From: Chelonoidis abingdonii
Taxonomy: Eukaryota; Chordata; Testudines; Testudinidae
NCBI RefSeq assembly: GCF_003597395.2
Contig: NC_133790.1
Coordinates: 24,074,572 to 24,138,571 of the forward strand
Length of the DNA: 64,000 nucleotides
Reading direction: 5' to 3'
This document shows, one piece after another, positions 23,459-34,200 of the stretch; position 1 is the stretch's first letter; every line of letters starts with the position of its first letter. The notes under the pieces are model-generated. The model made no database searches, was not told the DNA's origin, and saw nothing but the letters and a program-made list of their open reading frames with translations. Position numbers and translations under genes: made by a program.

Positions 23459-23529
23459 CAGGATGACGCTTGGAGATTTCATGCAGGCACCCAGAATTGG
23501 GACTTATGCTTCATGACACAGGATGACGC
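23409..23529 (+). repeat. 60-bp tandem duplication spanning LTR end, TSD and flank
   Basis: Two copies with exact 60-bp spacing. Each contains TTGGAGATTTCATGCAGG, the LTR terminus ATGACA, the CAGGA target-site duplication and TGACGC. The copies differ at a few bases. Confidence 0.9.
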
Positions 23530-23627
23530 AGGGGTTTTTACTAGAGAACGTGCTCCCAATCCCCTATAGCTTGAGTGGATTTCAGACCCCAAAGGGCTTG
23601 ATCTTTGGGTACAGCTAAGCTAAGCAT

Positions 23628-23830
23628 GGTAGAATATCATAGAATTATAGAATATCAGGGTTGGAAGGGAGGGACCTCAGGAGGTATCTAGTCTAACCCC
23701 TTGCTCAAAGCAGGACCAATCCCTAGGCAGATTTTTGCCCCAGATCCTTAAATGGCCCTCTCAAGAATTGAACTCACAACCCTGGGTTTAGCAGGCCAAG
23801 GCTCAAACCATTACACCCCTTAGCATTATA
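23628..23830 (-). mobile_element. CR1-type 3' end fragment
   Basis: ATAGAATATCAGGGTTGGAAGG, then GACCTCAGGAGGTATCTAGTC and CTTGCTCAAAGCAGGACC, is the standard CR1 3' end in reverse. The rest, with AATTGAACTCACAACCCTGGG, resembles a tRNA-like tail. Confidence 0.75.
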
Positions 23831-24184
23831 CCACCTTTACGGCCCACATAGGGGCTCCGCTACCACATGCCTTCCTTGCTGCCAGAGCGGAGGCAGAGGG
23901 GCTGGTTACTGAGAGGGGGTGGGTTGGGACTAGCGCTGTCTGGGGAAGGACAATTCTGTTTTAGGGCAACTGTCAAGGTTTTGAAATGTGGTTTAATTCA
24001 ACACTAGAGAAAGACATACCGCTTACAGCCTGGATGGTGGGTTGCCCAGGGTCAAGGCCCTGACTCACAAAGGTTGGCCTGATTCAGCATCAGCTGGAAT
24101 GACAAAGCAGGCACTTGAACCCAGATCTCCCAGAGTCCAGTTACACAGCCCACAACCACGAGCCTCCCCACGTGGGCCGGCAGA

Positions 24185-24347
24185 CTGGGGGCTCATGCTA
24201 GCGCTCTAGAAATAGCTGCACAGACAGCGCTGTGAAGAGGCAACTCGGGTTGGGGTGCGCGCAGAGCCTAAACTGCCGTTTCAAGGAGTTTTCTACGCAG
24301 CCCAAGTCTATGGGCCTGGGCTGGGAGGCTGTGTAGACATAGTCCCG
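24185..24347. mobile_element. Half of a palindromic miniature element
   Basis: Ends in GGCTGTGTAGACATAGTCCC, the usual terminus of these foldback repeats. The matching left terminus is missing, so this is a truncated copy. Confidence 0.5.
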
Positions 24348-25408
24348 TATTCCAGGCCAGTGGCCTCACTGGCAGGCTAGCTCCGATTCCTCACAAACTT
24401 CTCACTGAAGCCCAGTCAGCACCGCAGATTGTTCTGGCTAAGTTGAAAGAGCAGATTCCGTTTCAGCTAGTGGTCGGAGCGGCTAATCGGGGCACTCCTA
24501 CACCATGTGGATTGGGGGCTAGTTTATGTAGCTGTCACAGCTGGTTTATGTTCAAGGCATTCTCAGGTTTCTCTAGCTGTGCAAGATGCAGGAACTGCAC
24601 AGAGCAGCCACGTTATAGGCCACCCTTTTCGCTCCATCCCATTGGTGCACAGGGGAGTGACACCGGCTGGGAGAACGGGATTTCTCCCAATTAATTCATA
24701 AGTCAGACAAGAGTTTCTGATTAGCACTATGCTATAGAGGATGCAATTGTATCTACCACTGGAAAACCTAAGAAACCAATTACAGGGTTAAATTCTGTAA
24801 AATGGACAGCTGAGCAGCTGTCAAGTGTGTGACTAAACAGAAATCCAGACAGGTCAACTTAATTTTTTAATTTGGTTAGCTAGGCTCCTTTCTGCTGCTG
24901 GCTCCGTTTCTGCCCCTCTCTCCTAGATAAGGCTAAAGATGCTCCCTTCAGTTGGCCAGGAATATGCTGAGGAAAAAAAGATAATCCACTGCACTTCATC
25001 AAATCACAGACAAAACATTTGGGAAAAAAACACCCGAGAACAGAGATCTGCCTGCAGAGATGTTTCTAAGAGGAAATATCTGAAACCTTAGAGCAACTTT
25101 CCTTCTAGGATGGAGAGCAGACGCATACAGCTGATACGTATAGATCTAATGAATAAGTTAGGAAGCGCATGAAACCCTAGATAACCCTGTTCGCATCCCA
25201 GAGTGACAGTAATGTAACCATGATCCTTCTACTCCATTCTTGCTGTAGAGCACTGGGGATGCTGTTCATAGGACAGACAGAGTTCATAGAGGAAGCCTGC
25301 TTAACGCTGGCAAACGTTTTAGATTTATGATCTCTTGGATCACTAGAGAGATGAATTCTCAGGGCTCACAGCACAGAGACCCTAGAAATAGGATGTTTTG
25401 CTCACATT

Positions 25409-25424
25409 AAAAAAAAAAAAAAAA
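25409..25424 (+). repeat. poly-A tract
   Basis: Sixteen A in a row with no recognisable retroelement upstream. Confidence 0.9.
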
Positions 25425-25604
25425 GAATCAGTGTAAAATACTTCTGAGAATACCATTCTGCAGCCAGAGACCTGTGATCTTCTTTCCCTTGTGAGTAGCT
25501 CTCACCTGCCTTCTAAAGAGAAAGTGTCAAACAAATGGTGCCCTCATTGATACCCATGGAACCTACTGACTTCACAGAACTCACAAGTGTAACTTCACTA
25601 TTTA

Positions 25605-25862
25605 TATCCCGGTAGCACCTAGAGCCCCCAGCTGAGACTGAGGCACCCTGACGCTATGGGTTGTACTGACACAGTGAGAGACTGTCCCGGCCCTGACGAG
25701 TTTACCATCTAAACAAACAAGACAAATGGGGGAGGGAAAGGTACGTTTCTACACTTGACAGCTGGGGAACTGAGGCACAGACAGATTAAGCGACCCTGCC
25801 CATGGTTACACAGAGTCTGGGCCTGAGTCTAGTCCAGCACCTTAACCACAAAGCCATCCCCT
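25605..25862 (-). mobile_element. MIR/CORE-type SINE with L3-like tail
   Basis: Same arrangement as at 7185: AGTTTACCATCTAAACAAAC, GGGGAACTGAGGCACAG, CATGGTTACACAGAG, CCTTAACCACAAAGCCATC. Confidence 0.7.
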
Positions 25863-27255
25863 GATGGATACGAGTGAGGGCAAGATTTGGTTTTGTGAGG
25901 GGCAAAATGCCACACCTGCAGGAACAGAACCAGAGCCCCAGCTAGAGAAGCAGAGGGTAGCTTTGCTGGACGGAGTAACTGAAATTTGTTACTGGGAACA
26001 ATACGAACCTAACACCTGTGGCAGGGCGTTTCCGTGGGGACAGACAGATCACAGGGAGTATCACATTTCCTGTGCATGGTATTGCTCTTCTGCAACATAT
26101 GCTGTGGGAAGACAAGAGGAGCACAATTCTGACTTTGCATGGAGATATTGAACCCTCTCAGCAAGAATGCTGCTAACGGAGAGCCAGTTCAGAGACCCTG
26201 TTCCATCGGGTTAGCAGCAGAATTGGCTTGTGTGCAAAGAGCCAAAAGTGGAGTTTATCAGACCACTTTTCTTGTTACGTTAAAAGCCTTCTACACCTAA
26301 GCACAGATGGTTCCCTCCCTCCCACTGGAGTGTTTATTGTCTTGTAAAATGAAAGAACACTTGCATTTGCTAACTTTTAAAAAAGCCTGAAAATGATCAC
26401 ATCCTCCATTTCTCCACATAGCCGTCAAACTAGAAATAAAGCTTTGGCAAATCAAACAGCCAGGAAACATTTAGTCCATAGTATCTGAATATTTGTTGTG
26501 AATAGTCCCTCATCAATATGAATTACTTAATCACCATTTTGGAAGGCTGGTATTGTTCCTGTTACTTGGGCTTGCTTTGTTTCTATGACATCTTAATTCT
26601 GTGTTTTATTTCATCTTCGATTGTGACATATTTAAAAAGCAAGGATCTTTCAGTGAAATTCAAGAGAAAGCATAGTGTTTAGACACAGCTCTGGTACCTA
26701 TGTGCAAGTAATATAGCCTGGTGCTTGGGTAGAAATTGTGGTTTCTCTCATGCATGAAGACAGAAGATACTCTGAAAGCTTTCTGTGGAAACTAGATTTG
26801 CTGTTCTTATTTGGAAGTCTAAGCAATGTCTTTTTCAATTTCCTAATCTGATTGATCACTATCAGAGAGATTGTAAATTTCACGCTTGTCTGTAACAAAA
26901 CATGCTCCTGCAGCTGGTCTTCTGACACTGTCAGTTGAAAGTCTGCATTAATGTAGATATAAATCACAGGCGGCAAAAAGCAGGATAGTCTGGGGAGGCA
27001 ATTCAGAGAGCAGCAGACCGTCTAACATCCTGACTTGGGGGGAGGCGCTTTCCCCCCCACCAAGAGGGGAATGGAAATAGCTTTCCCCTTCCCTCCCCCA
27101 TTCCTGAAGCTGAAGGACGGAGAGAAATGCAGATTTGGTGAAGTGCAAACAGCCCTAATATTAGACAGCAAGACATCCTGCTCATGAATTAAATTGTCAC
27201 TGCACTTAGCTTGAACTGTTTTATTCTCTGGGGGAGTTTGTCTTACCAATTAGAC

Positions 27256-27335
27256 ACTGTGGGCCAAATTCTGTGCTTGGTTACACTGGTGTAAATCTAG
27301 AGCAACTATTGAAGCCCTTTGGATGACTCATTCCT
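27256..27335. repeat. Short palindromic repeat half-unit
   Basis: GGGCCAAATTCTGTGC followed by TTACACTGGTGTAAATCTAG is one arm of a foldback repeat whose other arm is eroded. Confidence 0.5.
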
Positions 27336-27524
27336 GTGATCACCCTGTTTTCTACCAAAGGAACTTTGCTGATTTCAATTGAGCCACCTCCCTGTAAAGC
27401 TAGAGGAACAGCTGCGAATCGAGCCCAGTGGATTCACACTGGTGAGGCTGTAAGCAGAATCTGCCCCAGGAGAAATATTGCTGCAGACTTTTGAAATCCA
27501 ACACTTGATATGTCACAGCATCAG

Positions 27525-27605
27525 GAGTCGTATCAGCTGTTGTAAACTGGCATAGCTCCTTTGACTTCAACGGCTTTGCTGATTGCAACTGGATGAAGAT
27601 CTAGC
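27525..27605. repeat. Short palindromic repeat half-unit
   Basis: GTAAACTGGCATAGCTCC, then TTGACTTCAACGG and TTTGCTGATTGCAACTGG, is the centre and one arm of the same class of foldback repeat. Confidence 0.45.
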
Positions 27606-27633
27606 GCCAAAGATATAACATACAAGTGTTTTA

Positions 27634-27723
27634 GGGCCAAATCCTAGGAGTTACCAAATGCCCTCAACCCCAGTGATTGTGGTGGGAAGTGAGGGTGCCT
27701 GACATCTTGCAGGACTAGGCCCT
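27634..27723. repeat. Short palindromic repeat (GGGCCAAATCCTG type)
   Basis: GGGCCAAATCCTAGG at the left and TTGCAGGACTAGGCCC at the right are inverted, about 90 bp in total. Confidence 0.65.
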
Positions 27724-28224
27724 CTGCCCTATGGTGTTAGCATCAGGAAGTAGTCCTGTCCCAGCATCTCTCTCTCTAGACCCCAGCATGATCCGTATTT
27801 AGCCAAACGGGATCGTCATTAGCTTTGATCTAGTGTGTGAGAGAAGAGACTGTTTTCTGCGCATAGTAATATCCCATTATGGAAGCAAAGTAAAGGGCAA
27901 CACTTCAGAAGAGACTTACTAATTATTCCCTTGAATTGGTAACTGTGTTCTCTGCACTTGTGGGTCAGCCCCCCGCCCCCAACCCATCCTACAACATGCC
28001 AGGGAGGTGGGTCAGAGAAAATCAAGTGATCTACTTGCATGCTTATTTGTTTAAAAAAATTCAAATGGTACATGATGCCATGAATATCAAAGCGCAAAGC
28101 TTGAGTGGAAGCATTTACCTTCCTGTCCTGAAATGGTGCCTCAACAAAGCGCTCTGATTATTTCTGACGATTCTGACACCAGAGAGGAGGCACCATCTAG
28201 TGCCTGAAGCACATGCCTGGGGGT

Positions 28225-28335
28225 CAGAAAAACTGCACATGCTTTCCAGTCTCTGCCACTGAATAACTGTGTGACCTTGGGAAAGTCACTTCACCTCACA
28301 GGGAAACTGAGGTTCCTTGTAAATTGATTATTAAA
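28225..28335 (+). mobile_element. MIR-type SINE fragment
   Basis: TCTGCCACTGAATAACTGTG, TGACCTTGGGAAAGTCACTTC, GGGAAACTGAGG. Confidence 0.7.
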
Positions 28336-28369
28336 AAAAAGTAATAATCCCACTCAGAAGTGCTGCAAT

Positions 28370-28475
28370 GTCAATCCTGGTTTCTAATCCCAGCTCTATC
28401 ACTGATGTGCTGACACACCTTGGACAAGGCATTTCAGCTGTCTGCCTCAGTTTCTCCTTCTGGAAAAAAGGGCTA
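28370..28475 (+). mobile_element. MIR-type SINE fragment
   Basis: AATCCCAGCTCTATCACTGA, CTTGGACAAGGCATTTCAG, TGCCTCAGTTTCTCC. It lies directly after another MIR fragment, possibly a second copy. Confidence 0.65.
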
Positions 28476-29190
28476 ATAATAAGCTTCAAGGATTCAATGC
28501 TTAAACTTTTAAGATCTTCAGATGCAAAGTGTTCCAGAAGTGCCCACTGTTAGTGTCCTTAGAGATAACATGAACCTGCCCCACAAAATCAAGAAAATGG
28601 CAACAAAAATTTCCCTGTTAAATTCATGTTTAAGAAGAAAATAAGAAACCAGTTCTGACACAAAACTGCATCAGTTTCTTCCAAGCTCAGAGCCACTCAT
28701 TATACAGCACTTGTGATGGCCCACAGGCTGTCAGAAGAACCCCTCTGAATATGTGCAGCACAAACATTGCTTTGAATTACTAACCGCTATTTTGGTTTGA
28801 AGTCACAATCCTTGGTTGAACCAAATGGGTAGAAAGCCATTCTCATGTTCTATCTATAGAAGAGCCATGACTCACTTTTTAGAGATCATAATTCTGCCCG
28901 ATGCATTTAAACTACTACTTCTTCTTCCCTTACAAATGACAGAGAAGCTAGAGGGTCAGGACCTACAACACAAGGAAGAGAAAGCCACTGGATGTGTTTT
29001 ACCAGTGTGTGTCTGTAATTAACTGAGAGCTATCACCTTGTAATCTGGGTCTTTGAAATTTAGGAAGCAAATTGGTATATGAATGCTTGTTTTCTCAGCT
29101 GGAATAAACCACTAGGGCCTCCTTACACTACTGTACAAGCATCTGACTGAGGAATAAAAACACTTTAAATAAACCTTTCTGGACTATTCA

Positions 29191-29281
29191 GGCCTGATTT
29201 TCCAGAGGTGTTGAGCTCCAAAAACACCACTTGGAGGCAACAGGAGCTGCAAGAAATCAGCTAACCATACACGGAAAATCT
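29191..29281. repeat. Short palindromic repeat (GGCCTGATTTTC type)
   Basis: GGCCTGATTTTCCAGAGGTG with an eroded mirror half ending GGAAAATC. Confidence 0.5.
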
Positions 29282-31676
29282 ATTGCTATGTTACGAGACT
29301 GACAGATTTTTTTTCTGCCTGTAAACGTTGTTGTGTAGTTAGCATCTATGCAAGGGGCTTGGGTTTATCCTGCGGGTGTGCTGGAGAGCAAGTAGGGGTG
29401 CAACCCCCATGGCAACTAATCAGTGACTGCTCTGTGCAGCTGGCAGCCCTGCTCCCACACTGACTGGCACTGTTCAAACCCTAATGGATCCTGGTAGCCT
29501 GGGTGCCATGGGGGAAGGGAAGGGTTAAGGTGGAGAGGGTTCCATCTTGCATGTGGGCTGCCCAAAATCCCTATGGAGACTCTGCTTGCACCCTTCTCTG
29601 AGGGTTACTTGTCTGAAAGGAGGTGGGGGAGGGTAATGGCAATGGTTCCACCTCTCTCCCCCACCCACTACCCGCAGGTGAAAAATGGAGACCATGCTTT
29701 TCCTCCTTCGGGGGGGCAGGGTGCACTGCCCAGGAACCTGCAGGAGAACACTGGCTGACGGCACTAGAATTCCTTCTGGGCACAGACTGCTGGGTGCCCC
29801 TCTGTACCCTTCTAACCTGCCCAGTACCGTGCATGGCCAGGCATGCAAGGCCAATCCCAGGTGTTGGTTTTCAGCACATCAGCAAAACTCTGGAAAGAGG
29901 ACAGTAGCTGGCACACAAGGCTGGAGTCTGGGTCAGCTTCTCTGCTGCCCTGTGCCAGCATCTACACCTGTGAAAAAACCCTGCCGTTCTGATTGGGTAG
30001 CAACTTGCCCCTACGTGGTATAAGTACAGGATTACACAAGGCTTGGGGCAGTGGGAATCAGGCCCCATCTTGTCTCCTGCATGGGCTCTATTTGGAAGAT
30101 ACAAAGTAACTGATTCTTTGTGAATGCAACCAATAAGACACAGCTTTTTATAGGAGCCCAGCTGCAATAATGCTGCATTACCACTTACACAAAAATGTCT
30201 GTATTTAGACTCCCATTTCATCCAAGTCCACCTATTCACAGTGAGCCAGTTAGTTGCTGTGAATGAAAGGGGAGCAGATCTAAACCCAAATTGGAATCTT
30301 CCTAGGTCCTCTCCAGAGTTTACGAGTTAAAAAAATTTTCACCTGCATTTTTACTGACTTGGTGTTAAGTTCAGTGATGGGGGTGCTAAGCAGGCAATCA
30401 TTCTAGAGTTAGAATGACAGCAATGCAGGTTGGATCAGTGGGAATTCTGGAGGTTCTAAGAGGATTTCTACAGATTCTAGGGGTGCTGGCTCTAGAGAGA
30501 TGTTGCTACAGCTGGCTCTAAAGCACACTTATTTTCCAGAATGGATATCGGGTTCTAGGGGGCAAAAAAGAGAGCTGGGGTTCTCAGCATGCTAAAAAAG
30601 ATTTGAAATAGGAGTGCTATGGAACTCCTTTTAAAATATCTAAAGCCAAATCTCTAGCAGATATAAACCAGCACAGACCTATTAACTTCAATGGAATTGT
30701 AATGATTTGTATCAAATGAGGATTTGACTTCTAGAATATAAAGGTGGGAAGAGGTTAAAAAAAGAAAATCCGACTGAAGGTTTTAAAAATTCTTATAGGA
30801 CAAACGGCATAGCTGCTGGCACAACAATAAAGGGAGAGGCTCTGGAGTAAGCTCTGTGCTGTAAGTTTCCAGGATAATATACAATCCAATCATTTTCTTC
30901 TGTTAAGAATTGCACGCAACTCACAGTCTTCCTCAGTCATCAAAGGATGAAATTAATGGCAGTAACCCAAGAAAATGAGAAACCCTGACCTTAAAACACT
31001 ATACTGTACTCCGAGTTCAAAGCAAAGAAACATTTTCACTTTTCATGGCTCTTAACATTATTTCATTCAGTCCTTTTATCCTGCTGTCCCTGCATTTTGA
31101 TTGTGATTGATTTTTTTTATGAGCAATCCTCTGAGGAATTACAGATAGACACCTACACAATTATTTGTTTAAACACATATATCAGTTCAAAAGCACAAGA
31201 GATTGGAACAGGCATCAACAGCCATCATCTCTCTGTTTCAACCTTCATAGACACTTCAACCCTCCCCAACAATAAAGGGGAAAGACACAGACGTCAAGTA
31301 AAATATTGGTCTCTCTGTTAGACAGCTGTAGACCAGTGTGTTCCATAATTACTAAATAAAATACCACAATCAGATGTCATTATCTCATGTTCTTTAAGGA
31401 ATGAAAGGCGAATAAGATACTGAATCATTGCAGGCAGCACAACCTGCCACCTTTAAGCTTTAGCCCCAGGATGTATCAGGTCATGATAATGCCAGCTTCA
31501 CAGATTTGGGTATTTCCAGGATATTTATGCACCTGCCTATTCTTGTTAACTAGTCATCCTGAAAACAAAACCTGCCACAAACCACTAAGTTACTGATCAC
31601 AAAATTTACAGGGACACTTTAGCATAAACTCAGAATTAGAGTTAAGTGAATTGGTTTGCAGGGGGGTGGTGTACAG
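29282..31676. other. Intronic sequence, no clear feature
   Basis: A possible eroded foldback unit near 30650-30730 (ATTAACTTCAATGGAATTG). Otherwise nothing recognised. Confidence 0.5.
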
Positions 31677-32072
31677 CAGTGGTTCTCAACCAGGGGTACA
31701 CATATCCTGGGGGTATGCAGAGGTCTTCCAGGGGATACATCAACTCATCTAGATATTTGCCTAGTTTTACAGCAGGCTACAGAAAAAAGCAGTAGCGAAG
31801 TCAGTACAAACTAAAATTTCATACAGACAATGACTAGTTTATACTGCTCTATATACTATGCACTGAAATGTAAGTGCAACACATATATTCCAATTGATTT
31901 CTCTTATAGTTACATGGTATAAATGAGAAAGTCAGTGATTTTTCACTACTAGTGTGCTGTGACATTTCTGCATTTTATATCTGATTTTTAAGCGAAGTGT
32001 AACTTGGGGGTACGGGAGACAAAACAGCCGCCTGAAAGGGGTACATTTGTCTGGAAAAATTGAAAGCCATTG
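31677..32072. mobile_element. hAT-type non-autonomous element, about 396 bp
   Basis: Starts CAGTGGTTCTCAACCAGGGG and ends in a decayed inverted copy (GAAAGCCATTG). The A/T-rich body matches a turtle repeat I recall. The flanking 8-mers do not agree, so the ends or the duplication have decayed. Confidence 0.75.
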
Positions 32073-33072
32073 GGAATTAGTTTCCTGTTTGCAAGTTATC
32101 AGGAACCAGACCTGGATTTTCAAGACTTGGAGGTCCCCCCACCCCTACCCCAACTAATGGGCGATGCAAATATATTCCAGCATTCACCAGGACCACTGCT
32201 TCAGACTATTTACTGGTGGTACTGGTCAGTGGAGTCACAGGGTATTATTAAAACACAAAGATTGGATGACTCCCAAAGGCCCAAGGTGAAGGCTCTGGGC
32301 TAGTACTCAGGGGAATACAGATTTGCAGGAACATTTGTGATGCTTAAGCCTTCTGCGCACATTTCTGTGAACAGTTGTGCTTGTTTGCCTGTACTGGGCC
32401 TGACCATGAAGGATGCGCAGACCCCAAAGAGAGCTTGCTGGTTGAAAGTTCACCAGTCCTTGCAGCCTTCAGCCCGCCCTGTCTCCTCTGGAAACACTAG
32501 CTCTTTGGGGATCCCTGCCTCTTTTAGGAGCTTGGAGTAGGAGTTCACCTGAGCTGTTTCCCTTCTAGAAGAGCTAAGGACTTGCTGGGGCTGGGATGAA
32601 ATAGCAGGACAGGGCTCATTACAGGAATCACTTTGCTCAGGGTTAATTTTGAAATGATCCAACTTTGACCTTGTCACCTGTAAGCAAGTACTAAGTCCTC
32701 CCACCTGCTCAGTCTTCCCTCCCCACCGACCTTCCTTCCTCCAGGGCAGGTCCTTGGTCTTATTTCTCCCGTTTCCTTTCATTGAAACCCCGCCACAACA
32801 ACTGACTAGCGGCGCGCACCTGATCCTTCCACCTCCACCCCAGTGAGTCTGGTTCCCCATGAGGCAACTAGCCAACTCCACTCAGGTGGACAGTGACCCA
32901 GACCTCAGCCTGGCACAAAGCGCTCCCCTGCCCTCCCCCTCCGGATCGCAGCAGCAAGAGGAGATATTAGATGAGTTTCCATCCCTGGCTGCCCCAGAGA
33001 CCGGAGCAGAGCTAGGAAACCAAAGCACTCACATGCCCCCGGCTGCTCGCCCCACTCCGTGCTGGTACCAGC

Positions 33073-33193
33073 TAGGGTGACCAGATGTCCTGATTTTATA
33101 GGGACAGTTCTGATTTTGGGGTCTTTCTTATATAGGCTCCTATTACCCCTCACCCCCACCCCGATTTTTCACACTTGCTGTCTGGTCACCCTA
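33073..33193. mobile_element. 121-bp hAT-type miniature element in SRRM4 intron 1
   Basis: Perfect 13-bp terminal inverted repeats (TAGGGTGACCAGA and its complement) bound a 121-bp non-coding unit. Flanking 8-mers GTACCAGC and GTACCAAG match at 6 of 8 positions, as expected for an old hAT target-site duplication. The TAGGG terminus resembles Ac-like hAT ends. I recall this sequence as an abundant turtle repeat. It lies only about 165 bp downstream of the exon 1 donor. Confidence 0.8.
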
Positions 33194-33358
33194 GTACCAA
33201 GGCTGAGTCTAGGGAAAGTTTCCCAGGGAGATAACCCCCAACCTACCCCCTCCCCACAGACACACCCTGCCGGACGCTGGCTCCCCCACTCCAGCCAAGC
33301 CCCAGCGAGCGCAACGGGCTGGCTCAGCTCGCTCTGACCCCGGGCAGCGGAGCCTCAC

Positions 33359-33489
33359 CTCGGCGGCGGCTTGCGGGAGGTGATGCTGGCGACGATGACG
33401 CTCTCGGGTCTCGGCGTGGCCACGGCTTTGAAGGTGCCTCTCCAGAACTTCTCGAAAAGCTGCTTCTCGCCCTGCTGCGCGCTGGCCAT
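33359..33489 (-). CDS. SRRM4: SRRM4 coding exon 1 (neural SR-related splicing factor nSR100), partial gene
   Basis: On the minus strand an ATG at 33489 opens 43 codons plus two bases and stops at a strong donor (AG|GTGAGG, GT at 33358-33357). The peptide begins MASAQQGEKQLFEKFW and continues through RGTFKAVATPRPES and VIVASITSRKPPP. I recall the human SRRM4 N-terminus as nearly identical. The split last codon (AG plus next-exon base) would give the Arg that follows in the human protein. The start context is good (G at -3, G at +4). SRRM4 is a nuclear, neuron-specific activator of microexon splicing that also controls REST splicing. Its Arg/Ser-rich body and C-terminal microexon-activating domain lie in later exons, beyond the left edge of the window. 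No other gene with this N-terminus comes to mind; SRRM3 starts differently. Confidence 0.88.
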
Positions 33490-33714
33490 GCCCGGGGCCG
33501 GCCGGCCGGCCGCGGAGCTCCGCGTGCTGAAGTGCCGAGCCCAGGGTCAGGGGCTCAGCGCCCGGCGGGCCGAGAGAGCGCGCCCGGCCCTGCCCCAGCC
33601 CGGCCGCCTGCTCTCCGGCCTCTGGCGGCTCGGAGGCGGGCGCCGACGCGCGAGGGGAGGCAGCTCAGTGTCTGCGAGCCCGAGCTTGGCTCCTGTTTTG
33701 TCTCACTCACTCCG

Positions 33715-33722
33715 TGACGTGG
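33715..33722 (+). promoter_or_regulatory. CRE-like site (TGACGTGG)
   Basis: TGACGTGG lies about 230 bp upstream of the SRRM4 ATG in the CpG island. It matches the CREB/ATF half-site TGACG with a partly diverged second half. A single short motif can occur by chance, so binding is only a suggestion. Confidence 0.3.
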
Positions 33723-33740
33723 AAACGGGGCTGGTCATCG

Positions 33741-33751
33741 CCCCCCCCCCC
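33741..33751 (-). repeat. poly-C/poly-G tract in the promoter
   Basis: Eleven consecutive C on the plus strand (G on the SRRM4 sense strand) about 250 bp upstream of the ATG. A second run of eight G on the plus strand is at 33867-33874. Such runs are prone to length errors and can form G-quadruplexes. Confidence 0.85.
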
Positions 33752-34200
33752 GCCTGGCTCCTCATAACAAAAGGCTGCGGGGCCGGGGAGGAGCGCGCGA
33801 TGCGCTGCCACAATGGCCGGGGCTGGCTTCGCCAGCGAGCCCGGAGCACCAGAGCCCAGACCCGACGGGGGGGGCGTGCCCCGGACCCCCCTCCTTCCCC
33901 GCAGGGGCCTCAGGGCTTGGCCTCAGGGGGGCCCCGCGCTTGTCGGGAGAAGCCTTCGCCATCTGCTCTGCCTCCGGCGCAAGGGACCGCGATTTACATT
34001 CTGCTCCAGAACAAACAAGCGCAGCCCAGGGCGCGAAGGAGCCCGTCCTGGCTGCGTGCAGTGCAGCTGGCAGCTGGGAGATCCGGGCGGGGCAGGGCAG
34101 CGCCCGCCCCCGGTTCGCCGAGAATCCGCACGCAGGGAGCGGCTCCTGCCAGGGGCTCGGCGGGGAAGCGAGCCTGGCTGCTGAACTAGGGCAGAACCGC

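Larger units (their letters stand above)
24348..27255. other. Intronic sequence, mostly unannotated
   Basis: Apart from the poly-A tract and the SINE at 25605-25862, nothing recognised. Confidence 0.5.
1..33358 (-). other. SRRM4: SRRM4 intron 1, 5' portion (runs off the window)
   Basis: Everything downstream of the exon 1 donor on the minus strand is inferred to be intron 1. No acceptor followed by a plausible SRRM4 exon 2 was recognised, so the intron is at least 33 kb. It holds the DIRS element, a solo LTR, several hAT-type elements, MIR/L3 SINEs and CR1 fragments. The inference depends on the SRRM4 call. Confidence 0.75.
33300..34200 (-). promoter_or_regulatory. SRRM4: CpG island and presumed SRRM4 promoter/5' UTR
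   Basis: This is the densest G+C and CpG stretch outside the DIRS element. It covers exon 1 and about 700 bp upstream of the ATG, the position expected for the promoter and 5' UTR. No TATA box stands out, which fits a CpG-island promoter. It contains homopolymer runs (11 C at 33741-33751, 8 G at 33867-33874) and a CRE-like site. The transcription start cannot be placed from sequence alone. Confidence 0.7.

Noticed and set aside
31669..32080. 8-bp target duplication for the hAT element at 31677-32072
   Set aside because: Flanking 8-mers GTGTACAG and GGAATTAG agree at only 3 positions, so no duplication is claimed.
1..33358. Search for SRRM4 exon 2 on the minus strand
   Set aside because: No minus-strand frame with a preceding acceptor resembled the residues expected after exon 1; exon 2 is presumed to lie beyond the window.
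33371..34189. Long open frame on the plus strand across the CpG island (272 codons)
   Set aside because: It runs antisense over the SRRM4 exon. High G+C removes stop codons, and the translation is low-complexity Arg/Pro/Ala without a recognisable domain.
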